64,000 nucleotides of DNA from Gemella haemolysans (GTDB lineage Bacteria; Bacillota; Bacilli; Staphylococcales; Gemellaceae), in contig NZ_CABFLN010000059.1 of assembly GCF_901873445.1 (NCBI RefSeq), positions 1-64,000 of the forward strand. The letters are read 5' to 3'. The position numbers and the translations under genes were made by a program. A model generated the notes under the pieces. The model was given only the letters and a program-made list of their open reading frames with translations, was not told where the DNA came from and searched no databases. Within the stretch, counting starts at the first letter, position 1. Every line of letters begins with the position of its first letter. Shown piece by piece: positions 1 through 9,493 of this stretch.

Positions 1-78
1 AAATTTACTGACTTTAAAGTTTAAAATACTAAACAAAAATAACTTAATATTTTGTCCAACTTTTTGGGTGCAGTACCA
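1..78. mobile_element. Terminus of an IS3-family (IS150-like) insertion sequence, partial
   Basis: Bases 54-78 read outside-to-inside on the minus strand as TGGTACTGCACCCAAAAAGT followed by TGGACA. This resembles the terminal inverted repeat I remember for IS150-group IS3 elements. The orientation places the element to the left, mostly outside the window, with its edge at about base 78. No transposase reading frame can be confirmed in the 78 bases present. The assignment rests on recall of the repeat and has not been searched. Confidence 0.45.
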
Positions 79-100
79 GAGTGTTAGGAGTTTATTTTTA

Positions 101-484
101 TTATTCGTGTATTTCTAAAGGTAATCCGTCTGGATCAAAGAAAAATGCCATCTTCTTATTATCAAAATCATCATATCTTAACGATTCATGAACTATACCA
201 AGTTCATCAAATTTTTCTAGTATTCTCTCGACATTATCTACCCTAAACGCCAAATGTCTTAATCCTGTATGTTCTGGATTAGGTATCTTAGGTCTAGGTG
301 GAGCATCTTCTTTTATGAAAATTTCTAATACTAAATTTCCTCGTTGTACATTTAAGATAATATCATTTTTCTCAATCCTTATGTGTTCACTTAGCACTTT
401 AAACCCTAATTTATCCACATAAAACTCTTTAGTCTTCTGATAATTAGTTCCGATAATTGCTATATGATGAATATTACTAAACAT
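101..484 (-). CDS. VOC-family (glyoxalase/dioxygenase superfamily) protein
   Basis: The product is a 127-residue single VOC module. It opens with NIHHIAIIGTNYQKTKEFYV, which is the first beta-alpha-beta unit with a metal-ligand-type His. The second unit contains GLRHLAFRVDN with another His, and the protein ends FFFDPDGLPLEIHE, where the Glu is the usual last metal ligand. The length fits small cytosolic VOC proteins that act as dimers. The ligand pattern suggests a divalent-metal lyase, isomerase or dioxygenase, but the substrate cannot be told. The start codon overlaps the end of the upstream cutC gene by 8 bases, so the two genes are probably co-transcribed. Confidence 0.85.
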   Translation of the reverse strand: MFSNIHHIAIIGTNYQKTKEFYVDKLGFKVLSEHIRIEKNDIILNVQRGNLVLEIFIKEDAPPRPKIPNPEHTGLRHLAFRVDNVERILEKFDELGIVHESLRYDDFDNKKMAFFFDPDGLPLEIHE

Positions 485-1238
485 TAATCTCTTCCTTATT
501 TATATTTCTAACTATTTCTATCGCCTTAGCTAATTCTACTGGATCTACTTCTTCAAAATCTCCTTTTTCTGTATATCTGTATGTTACATCATCTGCAGTT
601 GTAGTTACATCCACGCCATATTTTTTAAAAGTACCATGAACCTGACTAACACCTGTTTTTTCAATTATTTTTCCAAGATTATCTGTTGTAATCCCAGCAC
701 CCGCAAGTATCTCTATATATCGTCCATATTTTGATTGAAGATATTTTAACAACTTAGCTCCCCTATTAACATTTGCTCCTAGTCCACTCGTTAAAACTCT
801 TGTACACCCTAAACCTATTAAGCGTTGCAGATTATATTCTGGTTCATCTGAACAATCAAACGCTCTATGAAACACACTTTCAGCACCGAAACTATTACAA
901 AGATCTATCATCTTCTCTGTTTCAACCCAATCTATCTTTCTATCTTCGGCAAGAAATCCAAAAACAATTCCATTTGCTCCATGCTTTAAAAGTTCTCTTG
1001 CTTCCCTGAACATTTGTTCTTTCTCTAACCTAGAATAGCAAAATCCTCCTCCTCTTGGTCTCACCATAGCCATTATAGGAATTTCTACTCCACTTTCTAG
1101 TGCCATATCCAAAACTGTAGTAGTGGGAGTTAACCCTCCTAAATAACTTGCACTTATTAATTCTATTCTATCAGCACCTTCACTCTGAGCTATTAAACAA
1201 TCTTGAACACTATTTGCACATACTTCAACTTTTATCAT
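477..1238 (-). CDS. cutC: CutC-family protein (copper homeostasis family)
   Basis: The product is a TIM-barrel protein of about 253 residues. CutC signatures include KVEVCANSVQDCLIAQSEGA at the N-terminus, RIELISASYLGGLTPT, IMAMVRPRGGGFCYS and FHRAFDCSDEP. The start chosen here is the ATG at 1238, because AAAGGAG lies about 9 bases upstream. A longer frame to 1286 adds 16 residues that lack family similarity and a ribosome site. CutC was named for copper tolerance in E. coli. Its biochemical activity is still uncertain, so the copper role should be read as family naming. It overlaps the downstream VOC gene, which suggests a two-gene transcript. Confidence 0.9.
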   Translation of the reverse strand: MIKVEVCANSVQDCLIAQSEGADRIELISASYLGGLTPTTTVLDMALESGVEIPIMAMVRPRGGGFCYSRLEKEQMFREARELLKHGANGIVFGFLAEDRKIDWVETEKMIDLCNSFGAESVFHRAFDCSDEPEYNLQRLIGLGCTRVLTSGLGANVNRGAKLLKYLQSKYGRYIEILAGAGITTDNLGKIIEKTGVSQVHGTFKKYGVDVTTTADDVTYRYTEKGDFEEVDPVELAKAIEIVRNINKEEINV

Positions 1239-1309
1239 AATTGAAATCTCCTTTTTTCTCTTTGATACTATTATATCACAATTCAAAATAACAATAAAAA
1301 CTTATTCTT

Positions 1310-1346
1310 TTTATATAAATAAAGATATGAGACATAAAATCTCATA
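1310..1346 (-). terminator. Probable terminator of the IgA1 protease gene
   Basis: A 7-bp stem, TATGAGA/TCTCATA (1326-1332 with 1340-1346), is followed on the minus strand by an A/T-rich tract containing several T runs. It lies about 30 bases beyond the protease stop codon. The U tract is interrupted, so the terminator may be weak. Confidence 0.5.
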
Positions 1347-1376
1347 CCCTTATTATTAAGTATATTAAAAAATATA

Positions 1377-4300
1377 TTATTCTTCTCCAAAAATAGAAGT
1401 TCTAAAATCTTTCGTTTTATCAAGATATGCTTTAAAGATTGCTTTTTTCAGTTTAAGAACTCTGCTATTCGTATCAGGGTATAATTTTGCCACATCGTCT
1501 TCAGCATCTTCTTGAACCGCACTTTTAATTAAACTTCTTAACTTACTAATACTATCAATAGTTACAGTCTCTTGACGTCCCCAATTATTTGGGTTTATAA
1601 AGCTAATATTAGTTAATTTATTGAATTTACTTTCTCTTTCTTTATACATTGCTTTTTTAAAATCAATCCAAGACGAATACTGTTTATTAAATACCTTTTC
1701 AAGCACTAGTTTATCAGTTACTAATCCTACTTCTTTACCGTATGAATTAATTTTGCTTCCATTAGCTTTTGCTTCTTCTGCGTATTGATTAGAAATATAT
1801 GGTACCATTCCATCTTTAAATCCTTTTGCAGCTAACAATTCAAACGCCATACGACGTCCCATTAAATCACCCGGCGTTCCTTCATTATTACTTAAAGCTG
1901 CGTATATCGGTGAAAAAAGATTGATTGTGTAGTATCCATTTCGTTTATACTCACCTTCATCAATATACCCTCTTCTTGTGATTATATCGTTTTCTATTAA
2001 ACTATTGAAAGAAGTTAATTTATTAAGCTCATCAAGTTTTAATCTACGAATAACATTCGTTGCGTAAACCTCATTCCCATCAGGATCAGGTTTAAATTTA
2101 TTCTCAACCTTTCTCAATAGATCATATTTTTGATTGCCATCTAACTTAGCTACTGCTTCTCCTTCTAACATCTCAAGTGTATAAACTAAATCGAATAAGT
2201 TATGCATATATTTACGTAAATCTTCTGCATTATTGAATCGTTGAGTTGGATCTTTTACTTGAAGTCTATTAGTATTTTCTGCTTCATCATATTTCAACAC
2301 AGAGTTTATCGTGATTGTTGCATCATCTGGATGATCAGGAGCTTGTAATAATCCTTTAGCATAAAACTCTGGTCCAAGACCACTTCTTCTTCCGTATCCT
2401 CCAAGATAAATTTCTCTATCTGAGTTATGCGTCATTTCGTGCGTATATGTTACCGCACCAGATTTATCAAGCATACGATAAGACATATAGTAGAATGCAT
2501 CACCTGTAGCATATGCACCATTAGCATTATGAACTACGTTATTACCTGCTGGTCCAAAGAAATGTTTGATGGCAGGATGATCGGTAGAAAAATCTGCTTG
2601 GCTAACTTCATTATTATTATCATTACCAAATTTGAAAGCATCATATACTAGAAGACTTCTATATAATTTTTCTTTATTATCTCTATCTAATATTTTGTAC
2701 CAATAATCATAATGATCTCTAAAGCGTTTAGCCGCTTCTTTCACATTATCTTCTACAAATTTGTTTAATTTTTCTCCCTTAGGATATTCTTTACTTCTAT
2801 ATCTATCATAAGCTCCAAATCCAATAGTAGAGATATTCGCTATCATAAACACAGATTTTTCAGGTAATGTTAATAACGGCAACACCATACTTTGATATTT
2901 CCATGATGGACTAGTTAATCTATCATATACACCTATAGATTGCGGAGTCCCTACTTTTGATTGTTTTTCACGTACTTCAGGAATCATAGATTTCTCTTCT
3001 ACAATATATGCTTTAGATTGCTCTTTAAACCATTCGTTATTTGTTTTATTCGGCTCGAAAACTTTTCTATATTTTTCTAATGTATCAAATAAACTATCAG
3101 TTCCATAATTTTTTGATAATAGTACATTATATGTAATAACATTATTTTTCGCTAATAAATTGTTAAAGCCAGATTTACCTAATTCGATAACATTATCTAA
3201 CGCTGAACTATTTGATTTACCGAAGAAGTCCAAGTGATACATAACTAAATCTTTTGCTTTTGTATCACCGTATTTGAAGTTGTACCAACGCTCTAAATAA
3301 GTTAATCCTAGAAGTAAAGCTTCTTTATTATTTTTGATTTTCTCGATTACATAATTATCTATTATCTTATTGTTGTTTTCAACTATTGTCGCATCAGCTG
3401 TAAGAAGTTTTATTAAACTATCTTTCAAATTAGTTTTCGTAGTATTGAATTGTTCTTCTAAATATAACTCCGTTAAGCTAACATCCTTAGAAACATCTAA
3501 TACTTTTCTAATTGCATCTGATTTATATTCTACTTTATTTAATTCTGGTAATACTTCATCTAAAATATTTTTATAATTGTGAAGTAAGGTATTAGGTGTG
3601 TAAATTAATTTTGTACCGTTCATACTATACTCGGCAACATTTGAAAAATCACTTTGATATTGTACATTTATCGTCTCTGATGTATTGTCCACGTAATTTA
3701 GTAATAGTTTATTTATACTTGATTTGTTTTTATTAATATCACTAATTACTTCACTATCTTTCATAGGCACTACTGACAATAATTCTTTATTGTAAAGATT
3801 ACTACTAGTCTCTACTAAATTTCCGTACTTAACTATAGTTTCTCTATTATAGAATGGTAATAGTTTTTCTATATTTTTATATACTTTTTCTTTTGATGAA
3901 TCGGCATTTTCAAGATTTCTATAGTCAGTTACATATCTAGAAGAGAAATTAAAATTTTCTGTTTTAACAGTATTTTTAGCAACAAAAATAGCTTTTTTCT
4001 CTCTAATCTGTGCGTCTTCTAATACTTCTCCTCTTTGAATATTAGAATCCTTAGTTAAGATTTCATCATCTTCTTGTACTACGTTCACTACCTTATTATT
4101 TTTATTACTATATACATTAGTTGCTTTCATATTATCAAAATGTTTTCCAGCTATAGCATTACCATTCGTAATATTAACATCACTTAAGACATTTAATAGT
4201 TTTCCAGATTTCTCCACATCTCCTGAACTATCCCAAAGATCTCCAACTACACCCCCTACATTAGCAAAACGCTGTACATTATTTAGATTCCCTTCAGCAT

Positions 4301-7300
4301 AACTATTACTAATTAGCGCACTATTATCAACTGCGCCAGCTATACCCCCAACAACTTGATCTCCAGTATTAGCATTTGTTGCCATATCAATAGAGGCAAT
4401 CGACTTATCTATTAATGCATTCGAACCTGAAAGTTTACCTACTAATCCTCCTATTTGATAACTAGCAACTGTTTTATATGTATTAGTTATTCTACCTCTA
4501 TAGCTACTATTAGAAATAGTAGAATTACTAACTTGTGATACTAATCCTCCTATTCCATGTTCTCCAGCTATTGCTCCATCAGCATGAACATTGTTAATAC
4601 GAGTGTTACTATTTGCTTCCTTTGCTATTGTCGCAGCATTGTGTTTTGCAGAAACATTGGCATCTTTTAGTGAAAGATTTTGTACTGTTGCACCATTTAG
4701 CACATCAAACAGTGGTTTTTTCAGGTTATATATTGCGTAGTACTTATCATTGTTTGTACCAATTAACTTACCACTAAAGTTTTTATTAACATAACTTTCT
4801 TGCCCCTCTGGAAGTTCAACTTCACGAGCATCCATAGTTGCACCCAAACGAAACTCTCCAGAAGGATTACTATTCATTGCATCGACTAAATTTTTGAATG
4901 ATGTATAGACTCCCGTTTCACTTTTCTGAGTTTTTGGTAAATAGTATGTATAATTTTCTATTACATCATTATTTTCATGATGTATCAGATTATTTACACG
5001 AGCCACTATTTTATAGACATCTCTATTATCTTTATCAGCATTAGTAATACTTTCAACTGGAAGCATCACATCTTTAAAGTTCTCTGATTTTACTTTCATG
5101 AAGTAATTTTGTGGGTCATTTGGTACAGAAGCTAATGAAGTTACATGACGATACTTAGTACCATCTTTTGAATATAATTCTACAGATGATATATTTCTAA
5201 GTTCTAATTTTTTAATAACTTCTTTTTCTTCTTTAGTGTCATCTTTTTTCTCATCTTTATGACGTTCAAGGGCATCATATTTAGGTGTAATTTCTTTGCC
5301 GTTTATAATACTTCTAATCCAATTTAATTGTGTTGGAGATAAAATCAATCCTCCTGAACGATTTTGAGCTCCATTTTGGTGTACACCAATGACTTCTCCT
5401 TTAGAGTTAAAGATTCCTCCACCACTCATACCAGCTTTTCCACCTTGGTATTGGACACCATAAGTATTATTCGCATATTTTTGTTCCATTTCTACAGTAG
5501 TATCTTTTAAGTGAGTATACTGCCCAGCTGGATATCCATGAACATTTAGTTTATCATTAACATTTACTTTCGAGTAATTTTCCACTAAGTTCGCATATTG
5601 TCTTCTTGTAGATTCAGGCAATTTAATAACTGCTAAGTCGTAGATAAATCCTTTTGGATAACCTTTTTGATTATAGAAGTGTATATCCTCCGATGTGAAT
5701 GAACCTTTTTGTCCATCAGGTGTTTGCCATTCATATGTATTTTTAGCTTTATCTCCTATAAATTCACCTGTAGTATTATCATTTGAATTACTAATAAAGT
5801 TATGAGCTACTGTCAACAATACATTAGGAGCTATAAATGTAGCTGAACCCGTTCCAGATAATGCTTGATTATTTCTTACAAAATTCATTCTAAGTAGTGC
5901 ACTGGCATTTTTTGGAACATTATTTATTTCTGCTGTATTGTTATTTTCTACAGTAGGTTTTGGATTTTCTGTTTTCAGTGGATCAATTTTTCCTGTATAC
6001 TCTTTTGGTGGCTCGATTTTTTCCGGTTCAACTATCGCTCCAGCTTGCACTCCTGTGTACTCCTCCGGTGCTTCTGCTTTTGCTGGTTCCACTATTGCTC
6101 CAGCTTGTACCCCTGTGTACTCTTTTGGCGGATTTACCTTCTCTGGTTCGACTATTGCTCCAGCCTGTACCCCTGTATACTCTTTTGGAGCTTCTGCTTT
6201 CTCTGGTTCGACTATTGCCCCAGCCTGCACTCCTGTGTACTCTTTCGGTGCTTCTGCTTTCTCAGGTTCAACTATCGCTCCAGCTTGTACTCCCGTATAT
6301 TCTTTTAGCGGTTCGACTTTTTCTGGTTCTACTATCGCTCCAGCTTGCACCCCTTTATACTCAGGTTTTACTTCAACAGCAGGTTTTACTAATTTTTCAC
6401 CTTTTGGAGTAATAGTACTAACTGCTTTTTTTGTTCCTTTTTCTATAATTTCTGAAACTGGTGCTTTTGTATTAATAGAAATTAATTCTTTAGAAACTTC
6501 TTTCCCCTCTACGGTAAATACCCTTATAACTTCAGTTTTTTTGCCTACTTTTCCTTGTTGTTTTACTCTTGTTGTTCCTTTAGGCAACTGATCATTATTT
6601 TCGATAATTTGATTATATTGTATTGATGTTTCTACTGTTTTATCAGTATATATTAACTCAGGTTTAGTCAGTTTTCCAGCTAACACTTCATCTTGAGGAT
6701 TGACTGTATTAACTCCTAATACTTTTTTATCCTCTTTTTTATTATTATTTTCTAATACTTTTTTATCTTCTTTTTTGTCAATATTATTTGATATTGTTTT
6801 ATTTTCCAGTTTTTTGTCTATCGTATTTGAATTTATAATTTCATTTAACTTCGGTTGTTTTTTAGTATTTTGTTGTGGCGTAACATTTTCTTTAACTTCT
6901 TCATTTACTTTTTTAGTTTCATCTTCATTTTTAATAAATCCAACAAAACTATATCCAGGAATCGAAGAAATCTTAGGAAGTTTATCTCCAACTTTTAGAT
7001 TATAATCCATATTGTAAACCGACAATTGTAAGTCTTCCATAGCGCGAACAGGTAGCTCTAGAGTAGTTGCTCCCATACTCGTAACTAACAGTATTGATAA
7101 TATTTTACGTGTTTTATTTTTACCTTTTGCTACAGCAACTACTAATAGACCTAGCATACCTCCTAGAAGCATACTTCCTACTCCATAATTTAACCCAGTA
7201 TTAGGTAATTTGTTTAGTTGTGTTGTTTTAGTCGGTTTAAACACTAAGTAATATGTTTCTTCTGTACTTTGTACAATGTTTGGTACTTCTTTTCTTATTA

Positions 7301-7499
7301 ATTCCTTTTCTTTATCAGTAAGTTTATCTTCTCCTACGTATTTATAGTGGACAATTGCATTATCTGCTGCCTTCACTATATAATCTTCAGGTTGAACAGT
7401 CGACATTAAGAAAAAAGATCCTATCGTCATAGAACAAACTCCAACAGTCAATTTTCTTAACGAAAACTTATTATATTTTTCCCCTAAATATTTTCTCAA
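1377..7499 (-). CDS. iga: IgA1-specific M26 zinc metalloprotease, cell-wall linked, with trypsin-like domain
   Basis: This 2,040-residue surface protease cleaves the IgA1 hinge in related commensals and pathogens. It has a YSIRK-like signal (FSLRK at residues 12-16), then LPNTG at 98-102 and two hydrophobic segments to about 148, the N-terminal sorting layout typical of streptococcal M26 enzymes. A G5-like domain lies near 276-355. Six 20-residue repeats follow at about 380-499. A trypsin/V8-like serine protease domain spans about 530-720, with His in TVAHN, Asp in YDLAVIKL and Ser in GMSGGG. GLUG-like repeats lie near 950-1100. The zinc site HEMTH is near residue 1686, with a downstream Glu in the usual place. 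The start is TTG with AAGAAGG 8 bases upstream. The serine protease triad looks intact. IgA1 specificity is inferred from the family. Confidence 0.93.
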   Translation of the reverse strand: MRKYLGEKYNKFSLRKLTVGVCSMTIGSFFLMSTVQPEDYIVKAADNAIVHYKYVGEDKLTDKEKELIRKEVPNIVQSTEETYYLVFKPTKTTQLNKLPNTGLNYGVGSMLLGGMLGLLVVAVAKGKNKTRKILSILLVTSMGATTLELPVRAMEDLQLSVYNMDYNLKVGDKLPKISSIPGYSFVGFIKNEDETKKVNEEVKENVTPQQNTKKQPKLNEIINSNTIDKKLENKTISNNIDKKEDKKVLENNNKKEDKKVLGVNTVNPQDEVLAGKLTKPELIYTDKTVETSIQYNQIIENNDQLPKGTTRVKQQGKVGKKTEVIRVFTVEGKEVSKELISINTKAPVSEIIEKGTKKAVSTITPKGEKLVKPAVEVKPEYKGVQAGAIVEPEKVEPLKEYTGVQAGAIVEPEKAEAPKEYTGVQAGAIVEPEKAEAPKEYTGVQAGAIVEPEKVNPPKEYTGVQAGAIVEPAKAEAPEEYTGVQAGAIVEPEKIEPPKEYTGKIDPLKTENPKPTVENNNTAEINNVPKNASALLRMNFVRNNQALSGTGSATFIAPNVLLTVAHNFISNSNDNTTGEFIGDKAKNTYEWQTPDGQKGSFTSEDIHFYNQKGYPKGFIYDLAVIKLPESTRRQYANLVENYSKVNVNDKLNVHGYPAGQYTHLKDTTVEMEQKYANNTYGVQYQGGKAGMSGGGIFNSKGEVIGVHQNGAQNRSGGLILSPTQLNWIRSIINGKEITPKYDALERHKDEKKDDTKEEKEVIKKLELRNISSVELYSKDGTKYRHVTSLASVPNDPQNYFMKVKSENFKDVMLPVESITNADKDNRDVYKIVARVNNLIHHENNDVIENYTYYLPKTQKSETGVYTSFKNLVDAMNSNPSGEFRLGATMDAREVELPEGQESYVNKNFSGKLIGTNNDKYYAIYNLKKPLFDVLNGATVQNLSLKDANVSAKHNAATIAKEANSNTRINNVHADGAIAGEHGIGGLVSQVSNSTISNSSYRGRITNTYKTVASYQIGGLVGKLSGSNALIDKSIASIDMATNANTGDQVVGGIAGAVDNSALISNSYAEGNLNNVQRFANVGGVVGDLWDSSGDVEKSGKLLNVLSDVNITNGNAIAGKHFDNMKATNVYSNKNNKVVNVVQEDDEILTKDSNIQRGEVLEDAQIREKKAIFVAKNTVKTENFNFSSRYVTDYRNLENADSSKEKVYKNIEKLLPFYNRETIVKYGNLVETSSNLYNKELLSVVPMKDSEVISDINKNKSSINKLLLNYVDNTSETINVQYQSDFSNVAEYSMNGTKLIYTPNTLLHNYKNILDEVLPELNKVEYKSDAIRKVLDVSKDVSLTELYLEEQFNTTKTNLKDSLIKLLTADATIVENNNKIIDNYVIEKIKNNKEALLLGLTYLERWYNFKYGDTKAKDLVMYHLDFFGKSNSSALDNVIELGKSGFNNLLAKNNVITYNVLLSKNYGTDSLFDTLEKYRKVFEPNKTNNEWFKEQSKAYIVEEKSMIPEVREKQSKVGTPQSIGVYDRLTSPSWKYQSMVLPLLTLPEKSVFMIANISTIGFGAYDRYRSKEYPKGEKLNKFVEDNVKEAAKRFRDHYDYWYKILDRDNKEKLYRSLLVYDAFKFGNDNNNEVSQADFSTDHPAIKHFFGPAGNNVVHNANGAYATGDAFYYMSYRMLDKSGAVTYTHEMTHNSDREIYLGGYGRRSGLGPEFYAKGLLQAPDHPDDATITINSVLKYDEAENTNRLQVKDPTQRFNNAEDLRKYMHNLFDLVYTLEMLEGEAVAKLDGNQKYDLLRKVENKFKPDPDGNEVYATNVIRRLKLDELNKLTSFNSLIENDIITRRGYIDEGEYKRNGYYTINLFSPIYAALSNNEGTPGDLMGRRMAFELLAAKGFKDGMVPYISNQYAEEAKANGSKINSYGKEVGLVTDKLVLEKVFNKQYSSWIDFKKAMYKERESKFNKLTNISFINPNNWGRQETVTIDSISKLRSLIKSAVQEDAEDDVAKLYPDTNSRVLKLKKAIFKAYLDKTKDFRTSIFGEE
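6003..6362 (-). repeat. Six tandem 60-bp coding repeats in the IgA1 protease gene
   Basis: Six consecutive 60-bp units each encode 20 residues of the form EYTGVQAGAIVEPEKAEAPK, varying mainly in the last six residues. A partial seventh unit (EYTGK) follows. The units form a Pro/Glu-rich spacer between the G5-like and trypsin-like domains. Near-identical tandem units are expected to vary in number by recombination or slippage. Confidence 0.95.
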
Positions 7500-7560
7500 C
7501 TTTATACCCTTCTTTCATAATATGATACTAAGATTAATTTTATTTATAATTAATACATTA

Positions 7561-7589
7561 ATTGTAAGCTTTTTCTAAACTAAATGCAA
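7561..7589 (-). promoter_or_regulatory. Predicted sigma-A promoter of the IgA1 protease gene
   Basis: On the minus strand TTGCAT (7584-7589) and TACAAT (7561-7566) are separated by 17 bases. The -10 box lies about 60 bases upstream of the TTG start codon. Confidence 0.6.
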
Positions 7590-7714
7590 GAAAACAGTCA
7601 TAAGATTTATACTTTGATTTATTAGTATTTATTTTTAATATAAGATTTACAAAATTATAATCAACACTTTAAATTTATGTTAACTCATACTATATCTATT
7701 CATTTTTTCTTCAT

Positions 7715-7750
7715 AAAAAACTGAAAGTTACTTTATTCACTTCCAGTTTA
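7715..7750 (-). terminator. Terminator of the sirtuin-ABC exporter operon
   Basis: A 10-bp imperfect stem, AACTGGAAGT/ACTTTCAGTT, is followed on the minus strand by TTTTTTAT. It sits just past the stop codon of the second ABC subunit. Confidence 0.75.
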
Positions 7751-7753
7751 AAT

Positions 7754-9493
7754 CTATTTATTTAACATACCAGCCTGAAGTTGGTACATTTTGTAATAAT
7801 TTCCTTTTAGAGCAATTAACTCTTCATGTGTTCCAGATTCGATAATCTCACCTTTGTCTAGTACATAGATGCAGTTAGAATCTTGTATAGTAGATAATCT
7901 ATGAGCAATTGCTATAGTCGTTCTACCTTTTCTCATTTTTTCAAGCGAATTTTGAATCAATTCTTCTGTTTCAGAATCAATATTCGCTGTTGCTTCATCA
8001 AGGATTAAGATTTTCGGTTTACTTGCTATAGTTCTAGCAAATGTAAGTAGTTGTCTTTCTCCACTAGAAAAAGTTGCCCCTCTTTCAGTAACTATACTAT
8101 CATACTTATCTTCAAGTTTATCAATAAAGTTATGTGCATCGACGAACTTAGCCGCTTCAATAACATCTTCTCTTGTTAATTCTTCATTATACATCTTAAT
8201 ATTAGACTCTACTGTCCCGTGATATAAAAATGGATCTTGAAGAACTAATCCAACACTATTTCTTAATTCTTTAGAACTATAATCTTTAATATCAACACCA
8301 TCAATTAGTATTTCTCCTCTATCATAATCATAAAATCTAAGGAAAAGATTCATAATTGATGATTTACCAGAACCAGTTGCTCCTACGAAAGCAATACTTT
8401 CACCATTTTTAACACTAAATGAAATATTTTTAAGTACATCACGTTTACCATCATATGAGAAACTAACATTTTTGAACTCGATATCACCACGTGAAATCTT
8501 ATAATCACTTTCTTTTTGTTCTGGCTCATATTCTTCATTATCTATAAGTGTGAAAACACGTCCTGCAGAAATTATAGAAGTTTGAAGAATTGAAAAGTTT
8601 TGCATTAGTTCAATTAAAGGATTGAAAAGTTGATTCGTATATTGAATAAATGCATAAATTATCCCAGCTGTAAACCCAGCACTTTCAAAACTTAGACCAA
8701 AGTACGTAACAATAACCCCATATGCTAATACTTTAAATAAAGCCATAGCTGGTCGTAGTAATAGACTATCAACTTTTAATGATTTAGTGTAATAACGAAG
8801 GTGCTCATTATTAACCTTACCAAATTCATCTATTAAACGTTGTTCTTGGTTAAATGCTTGAATTATCTTCATACCTTCGATTGACTCAGACAACTTAGTA
8901 TTCATTTCACTAATTTTCGCTCGAGAAATTTCTACAAGTTTACTAGATAACTTCTGATACATATACACAGAACCAACCATAACAGGAATGAATAAGATCA
9001 TATATATAGTAAGTTGCCAACTTAAAGCAATCATTGCAGAAAGTGTTACTACAAACATAAGAATAGTATTTAAGAAACTAGAGAAAATTGTTCCAAACAT
9101 ATCTGCAACAGCTTGTGTATCATTAGTTAACCTAGATACAACAGAACCTACTGGAGTCTTATCAAAGTAAGACATCCCTAATTTTTGTAAGTTTTTAAAA
9201 CTATCATTACGTAAATCTCTTACTATACTATGAGCTACTCTTGCAAAGTAGAATTCTCCTAAAAATGTAAATACTACTCTTAGAATAAATAATCCAAAAT
9301 AAATAATTAATATATATAACCCTGCTTTAGCAATATTTTTTGTAATAAAGTTATCAATATAATACTGAGCTAAAAGAGGAATTGCTGTCGCTACTATAGA
9401 AGTTAGTAATATAAATAATAACGCTAATACTGATAGTCCTTTATATCTAAACATATAGCGCATTAATCTAAAAAACGTCTTACTTTTCGACAT
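7754..9493 (-). CDS. ABC exporter half-transporter, subunit with the catalytic ATP site
   Basis: This is a permease-ATPase fusion of about 579 residues with six membrane segments and a C-terminal nucleotide-binding domain. It has Walker A GATGSGKSS and Walker B LILDEATANID with the catalytic Glu present. The signature motif reads FSSGERQ in place of LSGGQ. It pairs with the gene upstream, with which it overlaps. The two sets of motifs are complementary, so together they predict one competent and one degenerate ATP site, as in BmrCD/LmrCD-type heterodimers. The start is placed at the third codon of the longest frame (9493), because AGGAGG lies 8 bases before it. The substrate is unknown; drugs, peptides or lipids are possible for this class. 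Confidence 0.9.
   Translation of the reverse strand: MSKSKTFFRLMRYMFRYKGLSVLALLFILLTSIVATAIPLLAQYYIDNFITKNIAKAGLYILIIYFGLFILRVVFTFLGEFYFARVAHSIVRDLRNDSFKNLQKLGMSYFDKTPVGSVVSRLTNDTQAVADMFGTIFSSFLNTILMFVVTLSAMIALSWQLTIYMILFIPVMVGSVYMYQKLSSKLVEISRAKISEMNTKLSESIEGMKIIQAFNQEQRLIDEFGKVNNEHLRYYTKSLKVDSLLLRPAMALFKVLAYGVIVTYFGLSFESAGFTAGIIYAFIQYTNQLFNPLIELMQNFSILQTSIISAGRVFTLIDNEEYEPEQKESDYKISRGDIEFKNVSFSYDGKRDVLKNISFSVKNGESIAFVGATGSGKSSIMNLFLRFYDYDRGEILIDGVDIKDYSSKELRNSVGLVLQDPFLYHGTVESNIKMYNEELTREDVIEAAKFVDAHNFIDKLEDKYDSIVTERGATFSSGERQLLTFARTIASKPKILILDEATANIDSETEELIQNSLEKMRKGRTTIAIAHRLSTIQDSNCIYVLDKGEIIESGTHEELIALKGNYYKMYQLQAGMLNK

Noticed and set aside
6003..6362. CRISPR-like array of 60-bp units
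   Set aside because: The units are contiguous, in frame, and encode a Pro/Glu-rich repeat of the IgA1 protease. There are no spacers.
5938..6591. Plus-strand reading frames over the IgA1 repeats
   Set aside because: They are antisense to the repeat region, low in complexity and lack ribosome sites.
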